Shown: positions 22,601-34,320 of the stretch, in pieces
Layout: each line of letters opens with the position of its first letter
Position numbering within the stretch: position 1 is the stretch's first letter
From: Trachythela sp. YZ-2020
Taxonomy: Eukaryota > Cnidaria > Anthozoa > Malacalcyonacea > Clavulariidae
DNA: 64,000 nucleotides
NCBI GenBank assembly: GCA_016169945.1
Contig: JADLSH010000155.1
Location: 1,557,501 to 1,621,500 of the forward strand
Direction: 5' to 3'
Notes under the pieces: model-generated
The model's database searches: none
The model's input: the letters and a program-made list of their open reading frames with translations, nothing else
What the model was told of the DNA's origin: nothing
Translations under genes and position numbers: made by a program

Positions 22601-25600
22601 ATTAAACGCTTAACTTCACGGCGTAAATCTTTGAATTTTGTTTTGAGATAATCAGAGGTTGGTGAACGTTTCAGTTTTTGTCGAATTGTTTCTTTCTTTT
22701 TAATGAGATTAATTATTTCACCATTGATCCAAGGCAAAGGATTCCTACCTTTTAATATTTTTCGGGGAATGTATTTAGTTACACTTGCATGAAATGACTT
22801 CTTCCAGCGAAGCCAGTCGTTGTTTATGTCATCGCCATCATCCAAGATAAGGTTGGACAAATTTGCTGCATGTAGAGTAGATCGTAAGCCTTGAAAATCA
22901 CCTCTCCGATAATCGTAAACACAGCGGCGTATCTTGGGTGGAGCTTTGACGGAAATTTTTAGATCGAAAAAAATAACACAATGGTCTGAAAATATCTCTG
23001 CTTCGTCTGGTTTCAGAACTTCGTTTATGCACAGCTGCTCAGGTATACTCGAGATAACTAGATCAAGTAAATTATTTCCACGTGTGGGAACTGTATTGTG
23101 CTGACTAAGGAAGTGATCATTTAGAATATTAACGAACATTTGTTCATTTCCACTTGAACATTGTTCTGGCGATTCCCAAGGGATATTAGGTAGATTTAGA
23201 TCTCCAGCGATTACAATATTGTCCAACTTGGTACAGGATTCGTCAAGAAAGTCGCTAAATAAATCCATCCAACTGCGCTCGCTATCTGGTGGTCTGTAGA
23301 TTGAGCAAAATAAAATTTTTTCATTTGATGCAGATTCCACTTCAACGGCTACTAATTCTAATTCGAAATTAGTCACTGATCTAAACTCTTTCACAGATTT
23401 AAATTTATCTGATTTGATTCCAACTAACACTCCCCCAGCACGACGTGTTTCCCTTTCTTTTCTGTAAATCGTATAATCAGAGTGCTAAATTTCTGAGTCC
23501 AGAATATTTTCATTTAACCATGTTTCGGTTACACAGACAACATCCAAGTCATTAGTGTAGACAAGATCTTGAAAATGTTGCAAGTTGTACAACGTCCTAT
23601 TTGATTCTATGGTAGATTTGTGCTGACTTTTTAAACTTCTTGCATTTAATAGAAGGCATTTTACACTACTAGATACATTTTGATTGTGATTAGCCGGACC
23701 AGGATGACTTTCGATATCTCCACATAAGAGTAGGAGGCCAACAAAAAAGCCCCTGGGACTTGAAAAGTTACGGGTAGAATACTTCAAAGGTTTACGACTG
23801 ATACTATTTACGAAGTTAAATGCAGGAGGTTGAAAAAGTTTCCATGTCAAGGCACTGAAACCTTCTTCTGTAAAACGCGTTTGCACGTTAATAGGGGAAC
23901 GATTATTGATGTTTCCATTGCGATAGATTCGGGAGTATAACAGTAGTAATTGTACAATAACCGACAAAAAGATATAGCAGAATTCACGTGCAGCCACCAT
24001 TATAATATGCTAGATCACTGATAGTTGAATTGTTGAGTTGAGGTCATAAGTCAAGTAGCTTAGCGATAAGAGTTAGCAGATACTTTTCAAGATAATTGAT
24101 AACCCGCTATACTATAAATGCGGCGACCACGAACATAATTATTAGTCACGAAATATTGCGCCAATAAAAACCCAAGTGAATGAAAATGGGACTATTCATG
24201 AGATAAGCCTCAATCCAAATATAAAAAAAAGTTTACTTTCAACAGCGGTCATCCAGAGCCAAGACACAACGCCGTAATTCCTTTAAGTTGTTGTTGCTAT
24301 GAAACGCAACGCCAGACAAAATTTAAATTCAGAAGTTCAAACGGTCAAAATAATAAAAGTACAATAAATCACGAACAGTGCATCCAAATAACACGAAATT
24401 TACAAATGAGAACAGGAACACAGTTTCTAGATCACTTGGAAAGTTACAGGCGAATAGAACAAACGATGACAAAGATATCGTATATGTGAACGAGTGTAGT
24501 GACCGTCACAATAATATCATACAAATGACCATAAGAAAATTCAAAATAATTCCTTTCAATGAGTTTACATCAACTCCAAATTACGATGAATAAATGAACC
24601 AGGTCTTTAGCATTAAATTGATTTGTAGATGATCAGTATAAATTGAGAGATGACTTCTTTTAGGGCCGGAAAAAGCGGAGGTCACTCGACCGTAAACCTA
24701 CCGAGACAGTTGTCTTCTTTGACTTGCTTGATAAGAATGCGCAAAGGTACTATGTGGAGAACGGCTTAGCATTATTAAAAAGGTCCGTTTGGCAAGGTTC
24801 CCTGTAGGCAAATTTTATTAAACATTCATCAGTTCATTGACGTGCGTGAACACCTTGCCAAAACCTAGACTCTGCCGCGCGCATCGAATGTCTTCAGTCA
24901 CAGCATGTGGAAAAATACTTCGTCAAAAACTGAATAGTATATTATGCCGCCTATTTTTGTTGCACGTATTTGTGAGATGAAATGAAATGTAGGGAAGTTC
25001 TGTGCGTGAATGCACTATACTATGCGTTACAAATCCTTAATTCTTTTTCTGATGTTTTTTCATGATTCTTAAACAGTAATTTTACACTGCATGTCCAACA
25101 GCGTGTTCCGTGTCGTTTTCATACGCAACATAGCCGGAGGCTAATTGCGCCCTTCATTCAAATTCTCCCTCGTTTTACAACAATACGCGACTAATAAACC
25201 CTTATAAAATTTGAAAAGATCGGTTAGTACTGAAATTCTAATTGCTTTCGCTGTGGGCGGTCTGAACGTCCACTTTGCCAGGTTTTGTAAAAGTTCAATT
25301 GGAAATTTGTAAAGCGAATATATAAAAGCTTACAAGCTTTTCAGCGAATTTTACGACCCTCGACCTGCCACCCTCGACCTCCTACCCTCGACCCTCGACG
25401 TGCGACCCTCGACCCTCGACCAAAACCCAGACTCGTTTGAGTACTGTGGGAAGTGAGAATCATTTTTCATAACCAGATGATGACTCTAACTGTGTATTGC
25501 TCTTCTGGTTTGTTTAAATAAAATACAATTACTTTACCACAATGGATAATTTTACAATGAACTTAGCCATATATTTTTTTACTTACAAACTTAGAAAACA

Positions 25601-28600
25601 AAATCGATGGACAAGCTTTGATGTACCTTACCGAGAGGGCCCTTGAACAACTGATTCCAACAATAGGCGATCGGATGAAATTTTTGAAAGTGCTAGAAGA
25701 CCAGAAGGCGTCTAAAGCGCAAAATGAAGGTTCATCAGCCAGTACTGAGAAGAGAAGGAAAGAAAGTAATGGCAGTGACGAAATTGAGGAAACTGGAGTC
25801 AGGTTAGTTTACTACATTGTCAAATGGTAAAAAAGTGCTCTTTATATGTAAATTGTTAATTTGACAGCCTCAAAATTAGCTTAAAGAATTTGCTCATATT
25901 ACTGAAATCTTGGGTTGTATATTTCAAAATTCACTGGAGGTGCATACCCTGAATCACTATAGAAATGAGGTCACAAATTTTGCCCCTGAAAGCTTGTGTC
26001 CTCAACTTGCTTCTTATGCCCATGAATTAGACAAATTAACTTTCCAATATTGGTTAATCAGTAGATAAAATAGCATACAATCGCACTGCCCAAAATTGGC
26101 ACTGCTTTGTACTCCTGCCAGTGAGTTTCCTTGTTTGTTATATGAAATCATAAACATGCTTAGCCTGCAAAAAGGTTGAATGTTAAATAGGACACCACCC
26201 TTAAGCACCATGTCTGAAGCCAAGTGCCATAAGTAACATTTTTATGAGAATATGACTTGACCATGTACTAACAGTGATGTTTAGCAGCTTTTACGCAAGG
26301 TGGTTAATGCCAAAGAGGATACACATAAGTTTATATAAAATAACATTGCATGAAAACGTTTGATCCACCAGATAATCATGCGCTTAATTTCAGTGTAATA
26401 GGTAGCATTGTTATTAATTATGCTTTGACCCTGTACTAGCAGTGCTGTTTAACAGCTTCAGTGCACGGTGGTTAACGCCGCCTTTGCCTTCATCTCTTCC
26501 TGGTGGCACTTGCAAAGAGCCGCCAGTTGTTGAGGACTGTGAAGCCAGGATTCAAGGCATGTAGTATATACATTTATGCTAATGCACATAGTGTTGCTGT
26601 GCAAGGTGGCTCTGGCCGCCTTTCGCCGGCACCTCTTTTGGGTCGCATGCTTTGCAAGCCGCCCGACAAAGGATATGCATAAATTTATATAAAATAACAT
26701 TGCATGCATGAAAACTTTTGATCCACCAGATGATCATGCTTAATTTCAGTGTAATAGGTAGCATTGTTATTAATTATGCTTTGACCCTGTACTAGCAGTG
26801 CTGTTTAACAGCTTCAGTGCAAGGTGGTTAACGCTGCCTTTTGCCTTTATCTCTTCCTGGTGGCACTTGCAAAAGAGCCGCCAGTTGTCGAGGACTGTGA
26901 AGCCAGGATTCAAGGCATGTAGTATATACATTTATGCTAATGCACATAGTGTTGCTGTGCAAGGTGGCCTCTGGCCGCCTTTCGCCGGCACCTCTTTTGG
27001 GTCGCATGCTTTGCAAGCCACCCGACAAAGGATATGCATAAATTTATATAAAATAACATTGCATGCATGAAAACTTTTGATCCACCAGATGATCATGCTT
27101 AATTTCAGTGTAATAGGTAGCATTGTTATTAATTATGCTTTGACCCTGTACTAGCAGTGCTGTTTAACAGCTTCAGTGCAAGGTGGTTAACGCCGCCTTT
27201 TGCCTTTATCTCTTCCTGGTGGCACTTGCAAAGAGCCGCCAGTTGTTGAGGACTGTGAAGCCAGGATTCAAGGCATGTAGTATATACATTTATGCTAATG
27301 CACATAGTGTTGCTGTGCAAGGTGGCCTCTGGCCGCCTTTCGCCGGCACCTCTTTTGGGTCGCATGCTTTTGCAAGCCGCCCGACAAAGGGGATATGCAT
27401 AAATTTATATAAAATAACATTGCATGCATGAAAACTTTTGATCCACCAGATGATCATGCTTAATTTCAGTGTAATAGGTAGCATTGTTATTAATTATGCT
27501 TTGACCCTGTACTAGCAGTGCTGTTTAACAGCTTCAGTGCAAGGTGGTTAACGCCGCCTTTTGCCTTTATCTCTTCCTGGTGGCACTTGCAAAAGAGCCG
27601 CCAGTTGTTGAGGACTGTGAAGCCAGGATTCAAGGCATGTAGTATATACATTTATGCTAATGCACATAGTGTTGCTGTGCAAGGTGGCCTCTGGCCGCCT
27701 TTCGCCGGCACCTCTTTTGGGTCGCATGCTTTTGCAAGCCGCCCGACAAAGGATATGCATAAATTTATATAAAATAACATTGCATGCATGAAAACTTTTG
27801 ATCCACCAGATGATCATGCTTAATTTCAGTGTAATAGGTAGCATTGTTATTAATTATGCCTTGACCCTGTACTAGCAGTGCTGTTTATAATAACCTGAAA
27901 ATAAATTGAAAATAAATTGAAAACAGCTTACATGATCATATACAACCTGCGCACAGGCGTGCCAACCCAGTGGTCGGTTGCCTGCAAACAGGTTGAATGA
28001 TCAATGATATTCAAACATATATATAACACAATCAATACCGTTAAGAGAGAAATTTGGAAGAAACAGAAAGGATGAAGGGTACATATCATGAGCTAGGAGA
28101 AAAAGAGTCGCTCATTAAGACCATGGGTGTGGAGGGTGCCCTTCATCCTTTCTCTTTCTTCCAAATTTCTCTCTTGACGGTATTGATTGTGTTATGTTTA
28201 ATATCATTAATCAACCTGTTTGCAGGCAACCGACCCTACCGACGCTGAACCAACCTATACGTCGTATCAATATTATACATTTTTTTCCCACTGGCAAAAT
28301 CGTTATATGTGTTTTTTCATTATATAGGAAGATGAGGATATTGAGGAAGTACTGACGAAGTTACAAGAATCACCATTTCCTCTAATCGTCATCCGAGGAA
28401 CTTTGAATGCATCAGAGCGTTCATACATCGTGGCAGACGGTCAAGTCCTGTTTGCTTTTCTTGGGGGAATGGTAAAAGGAACTCTTGCCCTTCTAGCCAC
28501 ATTTTATGTTTTCATGTATCAGTACCCGCCTACAGTAAACAACGTTCTTCAGTATTTGCAAAAGTGTGTGTTGCAAATCGCTGACTCGAACAAGTTACCG

Positions 28601-28708
28601 ACGTCAGTGGTATCGTTTGTCAATTCCATGGCACATACTTTCCCAGATAGATCACGTGCTGCAGAAAAGTCCGCTTCAACAACTGATTGTATCGACGAAC
28701 AATTATAA
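19682..28708 (+). CDS. SAM-domain protein gene, three recognisable exons
   Basis: Exon 1 (19682-19757) starts at ATG and encodes VKEWLVQLGFEDYCEKFE, the first helices of a SAM domain. Exon 2 (25595-25802) completes it with NKIDGQALMYLTERALEQLI, then a hydrophilic, Ser/Lys-rich linker. These two are joined in phase 1 and give a clean SAM fold of about 66 residues. Exon 3 (28328-28708) encodes 126 residues with a hydrophobic helix (GTLALLATFYVFMYQYPPTV) and stops at 28706. SAM domains mediate protein-protein or RNA contacts. Similar SAM proteins with this C-terminal region seem to form multicopy families in cnidarians. Exon 2 ends in phase 2 but exon 3 is open only in phase 0, so a middle exon is missing or unseen. 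The whole gene sits inside the CACTA-like element; intron 1 holds a LINE, intron 2 a tandem repeat. Confidence 0.6.
20480..24000 (-). pseudogene. Almost intact CR1/L2-like LINE ORF2 with two TAG codons
   Basis: A single minus-strand frame of 1,108 codons runs from ATG 24000 to a stop at 20677. It is interrupted only by TAG at 23485-23487 and TAG at 21484-21486; the frame is unchanged across both. The N-terminus has a hydrophobic stretch and the 2A-like motif GDIESHPGP. An EEP endonuclease follows (VTETWLNE, GGVLVGIKSD, SIYRPPDSE, AGDLNLPNIPW, SDHCVIFFD). The RT has NYRPISLLPLIS, MDMSKAFDTVSH, GVPQGSILGPMLF and AFADDVKLF. The C-terminal region is FNRSVRIWNTLV. The 3' end has an AATAA-type tail (about 20495-20515 in plus orientation). 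No ORF1 was seen 5' of it. It inserted into intron 1 of the SAM gene. Confidence 0.9.
23695..23721 (-). other. 2A-like motif in the LINE ORF
   Basis: Residues 94-102 read GDIESHPGP, preceded by a Leu/Gly-rich stretch (GLLLLC). 2A peptides with consensus D(V/I)ExNPGP cause ribosomal skipping and occur at the N-terminus of some non-LTR retrotransposons, especially in invertebrates. Here the conserved Asn is His, so efficiency is uncertain. Confidence 0.6.
24001..25594 (+). other. SAM gene intron 1 remainder with CCTCGAC repeat
   Basis: No coding sequence was recognised. A short low-complexity stretch of CCTCGAC units lies at about 25362-25428. About 35 bp at 25217-25252 (centred on CGGTTAGTACTGAAATTCTA) are an inverted copy of 20397-20434, on the other side of the LINE insertion. 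Confidence 0.5.
26262..27895. repeat. ~359-bp tandem repeat, four full units and a diverged partial unit
   Basis: The marker CTGTACTAGCAGTG recurs at 26431, 26787, 27146, 27507 and 27867, giving periods of 356-361 bp. A diverged half unit precedes them at about 26262. Units differ mainly by 1-nt indels. Open frames inside recur in every unit and are by-products. It lies in the intron between SAM exons 2 and 3. Confidence 0.95.
27960..28240. repeat. Foldback element with ~100-bp arms
   Basis: GTCGGTTGCCTGCAAACAGG (about 27973) and the following ~100 bp are mirrored at 28125-28237. The central loop is about 65 bp. Non-coding, just upstream of SAM exon 3. Confidence 0.8.
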
Positions 28709-28904
28709 ACACTATAACATTAATATATATACTGCATGCATGCCCTAAGTATTTTTATATAATATAAAATTGCACGTTGTGTAGTTTTACACTGTAACTA
28801 TTTCTAAGGTAATTGCAAGGCGAATACATCACTTTCTATATCAATTGTTTCACGCGGATGCATGAATTGAATGGTTCCTAACAAACGGAATACTCGGAGT
28901 GTGG

Positions 28905-29287
28905 ATAAGTTTACTCACGGTTGCGTAAAACTGATCGCTTATTTACTCACAGCCTGAGTATTTTTACTCAAAGTCGTGTACTCAGATTTTGAGTAAATTT
29001 ACTCAAATACCTATGAGTAAATTTACTCAAATGTATGTGTCACTGTGAACGCATTCACTTTACTCAAGTTTTTGAGTAAATTTACTCAAGTACCTATGAG
29101 TAAATGTACTCAAGTACCTATGAGTAAATTTACTCAAATGTGTGTGTCACTGTGGACGCATTCACTTTACTCAAGTTTTTGAGTAAATTTACTCAAGTAA
29201 CTATGAGTAAATTTACTCAAATGTATGTGTCGCTGTGGACGCATTGTTTTACTCAAGTTTTTGAGTAAATTTACGCGAACTTTTTTT
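28905..29287. repeat. Right subterminal TGAGTAAA array
   Basis: Three imperfect repeats of about 85-110 bp share TGTGTCACTGTG-ACGCATTCA followed by ACTCAAGTTTTTGAGTAAATTTACTCAA. The same TGAGTAAA core is found in the left array of the element. Confidence 0.85.
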
Positions 29288-29295
29288 GCAGTGTA

Positions 29296-29950
29296 CAAAC
29301 CCTTGAGAACCGTTATTTGGTCTGGAATTTAGTTTTCGTATTGCATAAATAAGGCTGTGGTCACTTATACCGAGATGTAGTCGGGCGTCGAAGTAATACA
29401 GACATCTAGTAGTGATTGTGTAGATTTAGTAATACGAGTCGGATCTTTTATTAATTGTGTCAATTGATATAGTTCCAAAATATCCTGAAGCTTTTTAGTA
29501 GTCAACAAAGTCGGTTCAAGTAAATTGCAGTTTAAATCGCCTAGGATATAAACTTCCTTGCTTTCATTATCAACTAGTTGGATAAGTCTTTCAATTTTTA
29601 AAAATACCTCAGCATGGGTATTCGGTGGTCTATAAACGCACGAAATAATAAAGGACTGACTATTAGCTTGTCTAACTTCTAGACAAACCGCTTCTAGGCC
29701 ATTTGGAACTAAATCTGGACGTTTTTGATAATTTACGTGGCACCTTACATAAATGCAGACCCCCCCCCCCTCCATTCCTTGTTCGATCGGCACGCAGTAT
29801 ATCATAACCCTCCACACTGACAAGTTCGTCAGAAATGGTAGGGTCGAGGCGGGTTTCATTAAGTGCCAAGACATCCATTTTTTTATCATGCAACAATAAA
29901 CGAATTTCATCAAGATGTTTTGGCAAACTGACTATGTTAAGCATAGCCAT
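29296..29950 (-). pseudogene. CR1/L2-like LINE endonuclease half (continuation of 15116-17449)
   Basis: The minus strand encodes an EEP endonuclease: DVLALNETRLDP, then the GGG-VCIYVR strand, ISCVYRPPNTHAEVF, YILGDLNCNLLEP and LGISDHSLIYAIRK, with the catalytic E, D-N and SDH boxes visible. The frame shifts at a C/G homopolymer (29761-29770) and again near 29385. The element then continues at 17449 beyond the inserted 11.8 kb. Confidence 0.9.
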
Positions 29951-30019
29951 TTCAAAACCTCTTGTTTTAGGAATATTTAAGTTGATTTCATGAGCTTCCT
30001 TCCTCGTCCTTTCATCAGT

Positions 30020-30404
30020 TCAATCCTGAGATTTTAAAATATTTTTAAAATTATCTTGCAAGGCACTACCTTCGTGATTTAAATGTAATCCCCTATGATT
30101 TAAATGTGAACGGTTTATGTTGCTGTTATCTAAGAATACCCAGTTTTTTTTGCAACAGTTTGATTTTATAATATTGTTAGTGTCATTTACCTTTCTTGCA
30201 AGATCTTGATTATCACTTCTAGTGACTAAAGAGGAGATGATTATCCTTGTATTGCTTGATTCTTTTTTAAACTGCTCTGCTAACTCGGTTACTTTTTTAG
30301 CAATAGTTGTGGAACTCGAGCTGCGGACATCATTTGTTCCAGCATGGATAATAAGTTTGTCTGGATGCTTACGGATACTTGGCTTCAGGAAATCCCCCAT
30401 GTGA
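30020..30404 (-). pseudogene. LINE ORF1 esterase (SGNH-like) domain
   Basis: The frame encodes KLIIHAGTNDVRSSSSTTIA with the GxND block III motif, and ends with NHRGLHLNHEGSALQDNF, which resembles the C-terminal His-containing block. SGNH-type esterase domains are known in ORF1 of CR1/L2-like LINEs. It directly precedes the endonuclease in element orientation. The N-terminal nucleophile block is missing beyond 30404. Confidence 0.7.
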
Positions 30405-30985
30405 ATCCCCCTTGAAACTTACTTTTGCGGTATTTATTTCTATAAATCCTGTTAAATTTTCTTGTTATACTGAGTCGCTCGGACAACTGATGAGCTCTGA
30501 CATTGAGCGAAACAGTCAAAATTTAGATATTATTCTGAATTAAATTTAGATATTATTGGGTTTTCCTATTTTTGTGTCAACCTTCATTATTGTTCTCTGA
30601 AATATGCAAAATTCTCAACATTTTCTCCTTTATTAGGTCAAGCTATTCCTAAAACTTGATGCCCAGATTTCTGCAAATGGCAATTCTGGGAGTCAATATT
30701 TCAAAATGTTCTCGGGGGAGCATGCCCCCGGACCCTCCAAGCAAGTCTCACGCCTTCGGCGCTCGTTGCCTGACAACTCAGATCCAGCTGACTTCGCTAC
30801 TGGAATTAACAAAGAATCGCATGCGGGATTAGATTATACCACTGATTGATACAAAATATTTAGTTAAAGGACATCGGCAACAAAAAATTTTATTTTCTCA
30901 TTTTGGTACACCATAGTTTATTTAGAGAGGATATGTACTTCATTTTCAGATCCAGAGTCTTGATGCGTCACACATATACCATATA

Positions 30986-31125
30986 ATTAAGGACTGTCCA
31001 TATAGGGGTTTATCGCCCCTTGGTCAGGTTAAGGACTGCCCATATGGGTCTAGCGCCCTGGATCAGGTTATTAAGGACTGTCCATAGGGGCTTCGTTCCC
31101 CTTGGTCAGGTTAAGGACTATCCCG
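30986..31125. repeat. ~40-bp minisatellite
   Basis: About four imperfect units begin TTAAGGACTGTCCATA and end CTTGGTCAGG. No coding potential. Confidence 0.8.
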
Positions 31126-33540
31126 CAAGTGTTTATTGGTTCAGGGTAGTCAGGGAATCGTTACCGATACCCTGTCAAGGCTGTGCGTTATGGTCAGAGC
31201 ATTCAGGATTGTAAATCGGTTCAGCTTAAAGTGTTACGTGAGTAGGGAGTAGAGTCTTCACACCCCAGAACCCCTTCTCCTACAAATATGTTTTGTTTGA
31301 ATTGTGTTTTTATAAAATTGAATGTGGTTTTATATCAACAGCTTGGGTCATCAACGTCATACAATGTAAAATAAATGGGTTTTGTATTGTAACATATTTA
31401 TTAGACTGCAAATTTCTATGGTACAATATATATAACAAGGTGTACCAGATTGAATAAACAGGTTTACGAGTTGTTTCCATAAGCCATTGAGGCTCGGCTT
31501 TATTAAAAACTGTGCGTGATTGGGCTTCCTTTAATATTTCATTCCATATGCTTAAGTAAAATATAGAGAATATCAGCTAGTCCTATAAACCGGTCGTAAG
31601 AGGCTAAAGAAAGTACATCAGAGCAACTAAAATCAGTTGATTTTTGGTGTATTAATGGCAGAGTGGCAAGTACAGTACATCCGGTTTCCATGTCCGCAAT
31701 TTGGATTCAATTGCTGCAGTTGTACGATTATCATTTTGCCTCGGTCGCCTTTCAGAAGAATGCCTACAATTTGACTCGAAATAAACATTGCACGCTATTT
31801 CAACATAATCTGTTCTTCAATTCTCCAACTGGAACAAACATGTTTGCCTTTGCTGGACCTGAAGGGTCAGCAGTTTAGACAGAACTGGAAGAAGTATCCA
31901 GCATATGTATTGGAGCACATTTGAGGAGTGTTTAAAAATTAAAGGGAGCGATCTTCGACATCACCATGGTGTCCCGGAATAGCAAATTAGAATATGGCAG
32001 ACTTTTAATGGGTTCACCTTGTGCTTGGGAATGTGAACAGTCAGGAAAAAGAAGAAACCACAAAATTCTTCTATTAAATGTAGTTATTTACGTTGAGTTT
32101 CACAACGATGTGCATGTATAAATGAAACCTGTACTGTCATAATATAAATATTAACATATCCCAGTTCTCAATTTTATATTAAAGTAATTTACAAGCTTTC
32201 AACTTTTACCTCTTTGAAAGTGCATGTAAAACTAGAATTAACATTTTTAAACACTTTACAATTGTCCCAGACATTCATATGCAGCTTATCAAAACAGTGG
32301 GAATTTTATACAAAGAAGCAAACTTCACAGTATGTGTTCTGTCATATGTGACACTGGGACAGCTAGGCCCCACCAGAATTAAAAAACTACCTGATGGGCG
32401 CCAAGAATATGGATAAGATATGGACCCTAGGGTAGGGTGCTCTCACAATATTATAAAGTTGGAGCCATTTACAATATTTTTTCTAGCACCTTTCAGAGAG
32501 CCAAGCAGGCCCGGTTGTTAAACGAATCCAGCTGAAGATGTCACTGTGTTTTCATTTGCGTGTGTACAATAAAATAATAAAATCATTTTATATCGTTTTC
32601 ATTTTATATTTACAATTGTGAATTTAAGTTATCCAAGCCCCAAGGGAAGTGCATGACTGCAAGTTTTTAAGCAGTCCAACATCTTAATCATTTTCAAAGG
32701 CTATATGGGAAGTTGATATAAGCTTGAAATCTTAGGTCCTCTGCAGCACCACTTGTGTGAAAGTCATAACCGTCTGTCTACGACCATGTAGCTAACTCAA
32801 ACAAAAAAACTCGTATGTCAAATTATCTTTCCATCATATTGGAAATGTTTACTCCAAGAAACTTCTGCGTGAAACTTCTGACCAAACCTACAGTTTTCGA
32901 CAACAAATGACTCGAACCGACCAACTGAACATTTCATACAATATGTAGCGTTCGATATTTTATACTATTAATTCAACTAATTAAAACTGTCCAATTTGCA
33001 TCCGAAACCTTCGCAAAAACTAGTTATTCCCAATTAATAAAACATGATCGACCGGAATTCGAAGCGGTAGAACGAAGTAAAATGCGAAAACTATCGATTT
33101 CCCTGTGGACTGCATAAATGATGTGTTTTGCCCGGTTGAGCCACCATCTTGGATTATTCATGCTGGCGCCTGTAAGCAATACAGGATTATAATTATTACG
33201 GTCAGCAATCTATGTCTCCTATATCTATGATTTTTACATGGCCATGCAAGAAGATGACCGGAAGCAGAAAAAATATTGCAAAGCTCACAGCCGAATACAC
33301 TGCCTATCAACTGTACTCTAACATTAAAATTCTTCATTTAGCAATCTTGTCGCAAAGGAGTTGCATTGTTGAACTAACGCTTATATTCGCTTGTCCAAAT
33401 GATGAATTCAACAACTGTGATGTATTTATCCAACAATCACGGAGATATGGTCTCTGGAGCGGCACGCGTGTCCAATGTATCTCAGGTTTGAAAATGCTCG
33501 ATGCTATATCAAAAAGATCATAAATATTATTTCTTAATAC
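31126..33540. other. No recognisable gene
   Basis: AT-rich sequence with short frames only. The longest (about 100 codons at 33212-33523 plus, with an overlapping minus frame) show no motif I recognise. Confidence 0.45.
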
Positions 33541-33547
33541 TATTTCA

Positions 33548-33625
33548 ATATTCTCAGTGGGATGGTTCCAAACAATGCCGGAAGAAACGGAATTCAATAT
33601 ATTTAAATTAGTTTATGGTATTTCC
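33548..33625 (+). repeat. Dispersed repeat of unknown type, copy 1
   Basis: It shares the GGGATGGTTCCAAACAATGC-type start and ATTTAAATTAGTTTATG with 37385-37450. Copy 3 (37385-37520) joins this segment to a second one that also occurs at 34932-35040. Confidence 0.6.
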
Positions 33626-34097
33626 AAATGTTGGTAAAGACCAGGGGCAGATCTATAATTTTCGTACGTTAGTAAAATGTTTTTGGTTCCACTACCCCAG
33701 GGGGGAGCATATTTTTTCGATGGGGAGGGGACGCAATTATTTTTGCCTAGGCAATAAAATGACTGTTTCGCCCATATCATGGCTCATCAGCATGCCTAGG
33801 AACATAAATTGTTCCTATATATTATGCTTCTAGATATCGTATTACAAACAGCGTAACACCAAACCATGCGGTCAAAGACTCAGCAATACGTACCTTGGCT
33901 GATACAAATATTAAAACAAATGCCAATATAACGACTATAGAATAATATAAATGACTTTTTGACCAACCTCACATATATGCTAATTCAGCCAAGCGGCTTT
34001 TACGGCATGAAATAGACACACTTTGAACTTAGTAATACTCAGTAATAGTATTAGTATCAGACTATAAACTAATCTAAATAGAATCTCTTTTAATAGC

Positions 34098-34320
34098 TAC
34101 CTTATCGCTGTACACTTCTTATTTTGTTGACGAGCAACTCTGGGTATGAAAATTTCTGCGCCAAAATCTCTCGACAGACTGATATCGGTGTCATTGATAG
34201 CATCTAAAAGCTCTTGGACAGATCTTGTATCCAAAGCGTGCATTTGCTTGAACAGATCTGTGTTCACCTTTTCCAGGGACTTTAGATAGTCACTTTGAAA
34301 CGCAGACTGAAGAGTTTCAT
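34098..34320 (-). pseudogene. hAT-like (ZMYM1/DUF4371-type) transposase fragment
   Basis: The minus strand encodes ETLQSAFQSDYLKSLEKVN, LLDAINDTDISLSRDFGAEI and IPRVARQQNKKC, ending at a possible splice donor (AAG|GTAGCT). The PRVA-RQQ-K segment matches the linker before the C-terminal dimerisation domain of hAT-like transposases and their host-derived relatives. No catalytic residues are present. Confidence 0.45.

Larger units (their letters stand above)
17452..29293. mobile_element. 11.8-kb CACTA/CMC-like composite element
   Basis: The left end is CACTGCAAAAAAAGT (17452-17466) and the right end is its inverted copy (29279-29293). TA occurs on both sides (17450-17451, 29294-29295). Joining the flanks restores one minus-strand LINE: the spacing between its endonuclease SDHSLIYAIRK box and the RNFKKF segment becomes about 16 codons, as expected. 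Both ends carry many TTTACTCAA/TTGAGTAAA subterminal repeats. CACTG ends, short 2-3 bp duplications and subterminal repeat arrays are known traits of CACTA/CMC elements. No transposase was found. The interior holds a spliced SAM-domain gene plus later insertions, so it resembles a gene-carrying non-autonomous element. Confidence 0.7.

Noticed and set aside
26458..27844. Repeated open frames of 60-98 codons on both strands
   Set aside because: They recur in every 359-bp unit and follow the repeat, not protein conservation.
26262..27895. CRISPR array
   Set aside because: Long 359-bp units without unique spacers, and a eukaryotic context.
28054..28248. A 64-codon frame that could be the missing SAM exon
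   Set aside because: It covers the palindromic arms of a foldback element and has no suitable splice sites.
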